Shown piece by piece: positions 7,795 through 8,090 of a DNA stretch of 8,090 bases. Location of the stretch: positions 1 through 8,090 of the forward strand of contig CAMPHD010000132.1 in the NCBI GenBank assembly GCA_946885765.1, given 5' to 3'. Position numbers and translations under genes: made by a program. The stretch is from an uncultured Thalassospira sp. (GTDB taxonomy: Bacteria > Pseudomonadota > Alphaproteobacteria > Rhodospirillales_A > Thalassospiraceae). The notes below the pieces were generated by a model, which was not told where the DNA came from, searched no databases, and was given only the letters and a program-made list of their open reading frames with translations. Within the stretch, counting starts at the first letter, position 1. Each line of letters starts with the position of its first letter.

Positions 7795-8090
7795 ATGCGT
7801 CGCATCAGTCGTTTTTTTGCATTTTTCCTGATTTTGCCGTCATTGGCGATTCTGGCAGCTTGTGACGATACAGCCGTTGAAGGGCCTAACGGCGACGAGA
7901 TTACCACCGCCGTGATCGAACGTTTTCGCGATGATCCCTATGCCAAAGTCGGTCATGTTGAAAATGTCACCAAGACCAACGCCATCATGGATGGGGATGA
8001 AGAAACGACCGTGATGGTGCGTTACGATCTGGTTTTTGACCGATCGGTTGCCGATTTCGCCGATGATGTGACGGAAAAGGGCAAAATGGC
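7795..8090 (+). CDS. Small lipoprotein of unknown function (second of the pair, cut by window edge)
   Basis: The first 98 residues are in the window, and the stop codon lies beyond the right edge. The ATG at 7795 has AAGGAA (7782-7787) seven bases upstream. The signal sequence has MRRISR, a Phe/Leu/Ile-rich core and a lipobox LAAC, giving an acylated Cys23. The next residues are Asp-Asp, and Asp at +2 is the classical signal for retention in the inner membrane in enteric bacteria. Residues 54-82 (HVENVTKT to VRYDLVFD) align without gaps to residues 49-77 of the upstream lipoprotein with 13 of 29 identical by eye count, so the two are probably paralogues. The 102 bases between them contain no visible terminator, so co-transcription is likely. 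The function is unknown; I recognise no catalytic motif. Confidence 0.85.
   Translation, partial: MRRISRFFAFFLILPSLAILAACDDTAVEGPNGDEITTAVIERFRDDPYAKVGHVENVTKTNAIMDGDEETTVMVRYDLVFDRSVADFADDVTEKGKM

Noticed and set aside
1..8090. CRISPR arrays, insertion sequences, attachment sites, tRNA or rRNA genes, toxin-antitoxin or defence genes
   Set aside because: I saw no regularly spaced repeats, transposase motifs, tRNA cloverleaf or defence-associated domains anywhere. Gene content and order look like core chromosome.

Overview
The window looks like ordinary chromosome of a free-living alphaproteobacterium. The evidence is a moderately GC-rich base composition, MutS, GlnD and MaeB proteins that read as alphaproteobacterial versions, and a glnD / mutS / malic enzyme neighbourhood that I recall from Rhizobiales and Rhodospirillales. 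A Thalassospira-like member of the Rhodospirillales is my best guess, but that is an impression from protein sequence, not a computed placement.

Layout. The left half is on the minus strand. The N-terminal third of glnD (PII uridylyltransferase) runs off the left edge (1-953). Upstream of it is complete mutS (mismatch repair ATPase, 1164-3887), and a strong Rho-independent terminator for mutS lies between them. The right half is on the plus strand. It holds a small stress-protein-like gene with a glycine-rich membrane segment (4071-4568) and its own textbook terminator, then maeB (malic enzyme fused to a phosphotransacetylase-like domain, 4864-7131) with a terminator. Two small lipoprotein genes follow (7246-7692, and 7795 to the right edge). 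These two resemble each other and form a diverged tandem pair of unknown function.

How the genes relate. glnD (nitrogen signalling), mutS (DNA repair) and maeB (malate to pyruvate, anaplerosis and NADPH) share no pathway. They appear to be neighbours by conserved chromosomal order, and terminators separate them into independent transcription units. mutS and the stress-like gene are divergent and share a 183-base regulatory region. The lipoprotein pair may be one transcript, since no terminator is visible between the two genes.

No mobile element, CRISPR array, tRNA or rRNA gene, or defence system was seen. The parts most worth a second look are the lipoprotein pair (unknown family, different predicted membrane sorting, unusual TTG start), the two-halved 165-residue protein next to mutS, and the maeB leader, which lacks a Shine-Dalgarno sequence.
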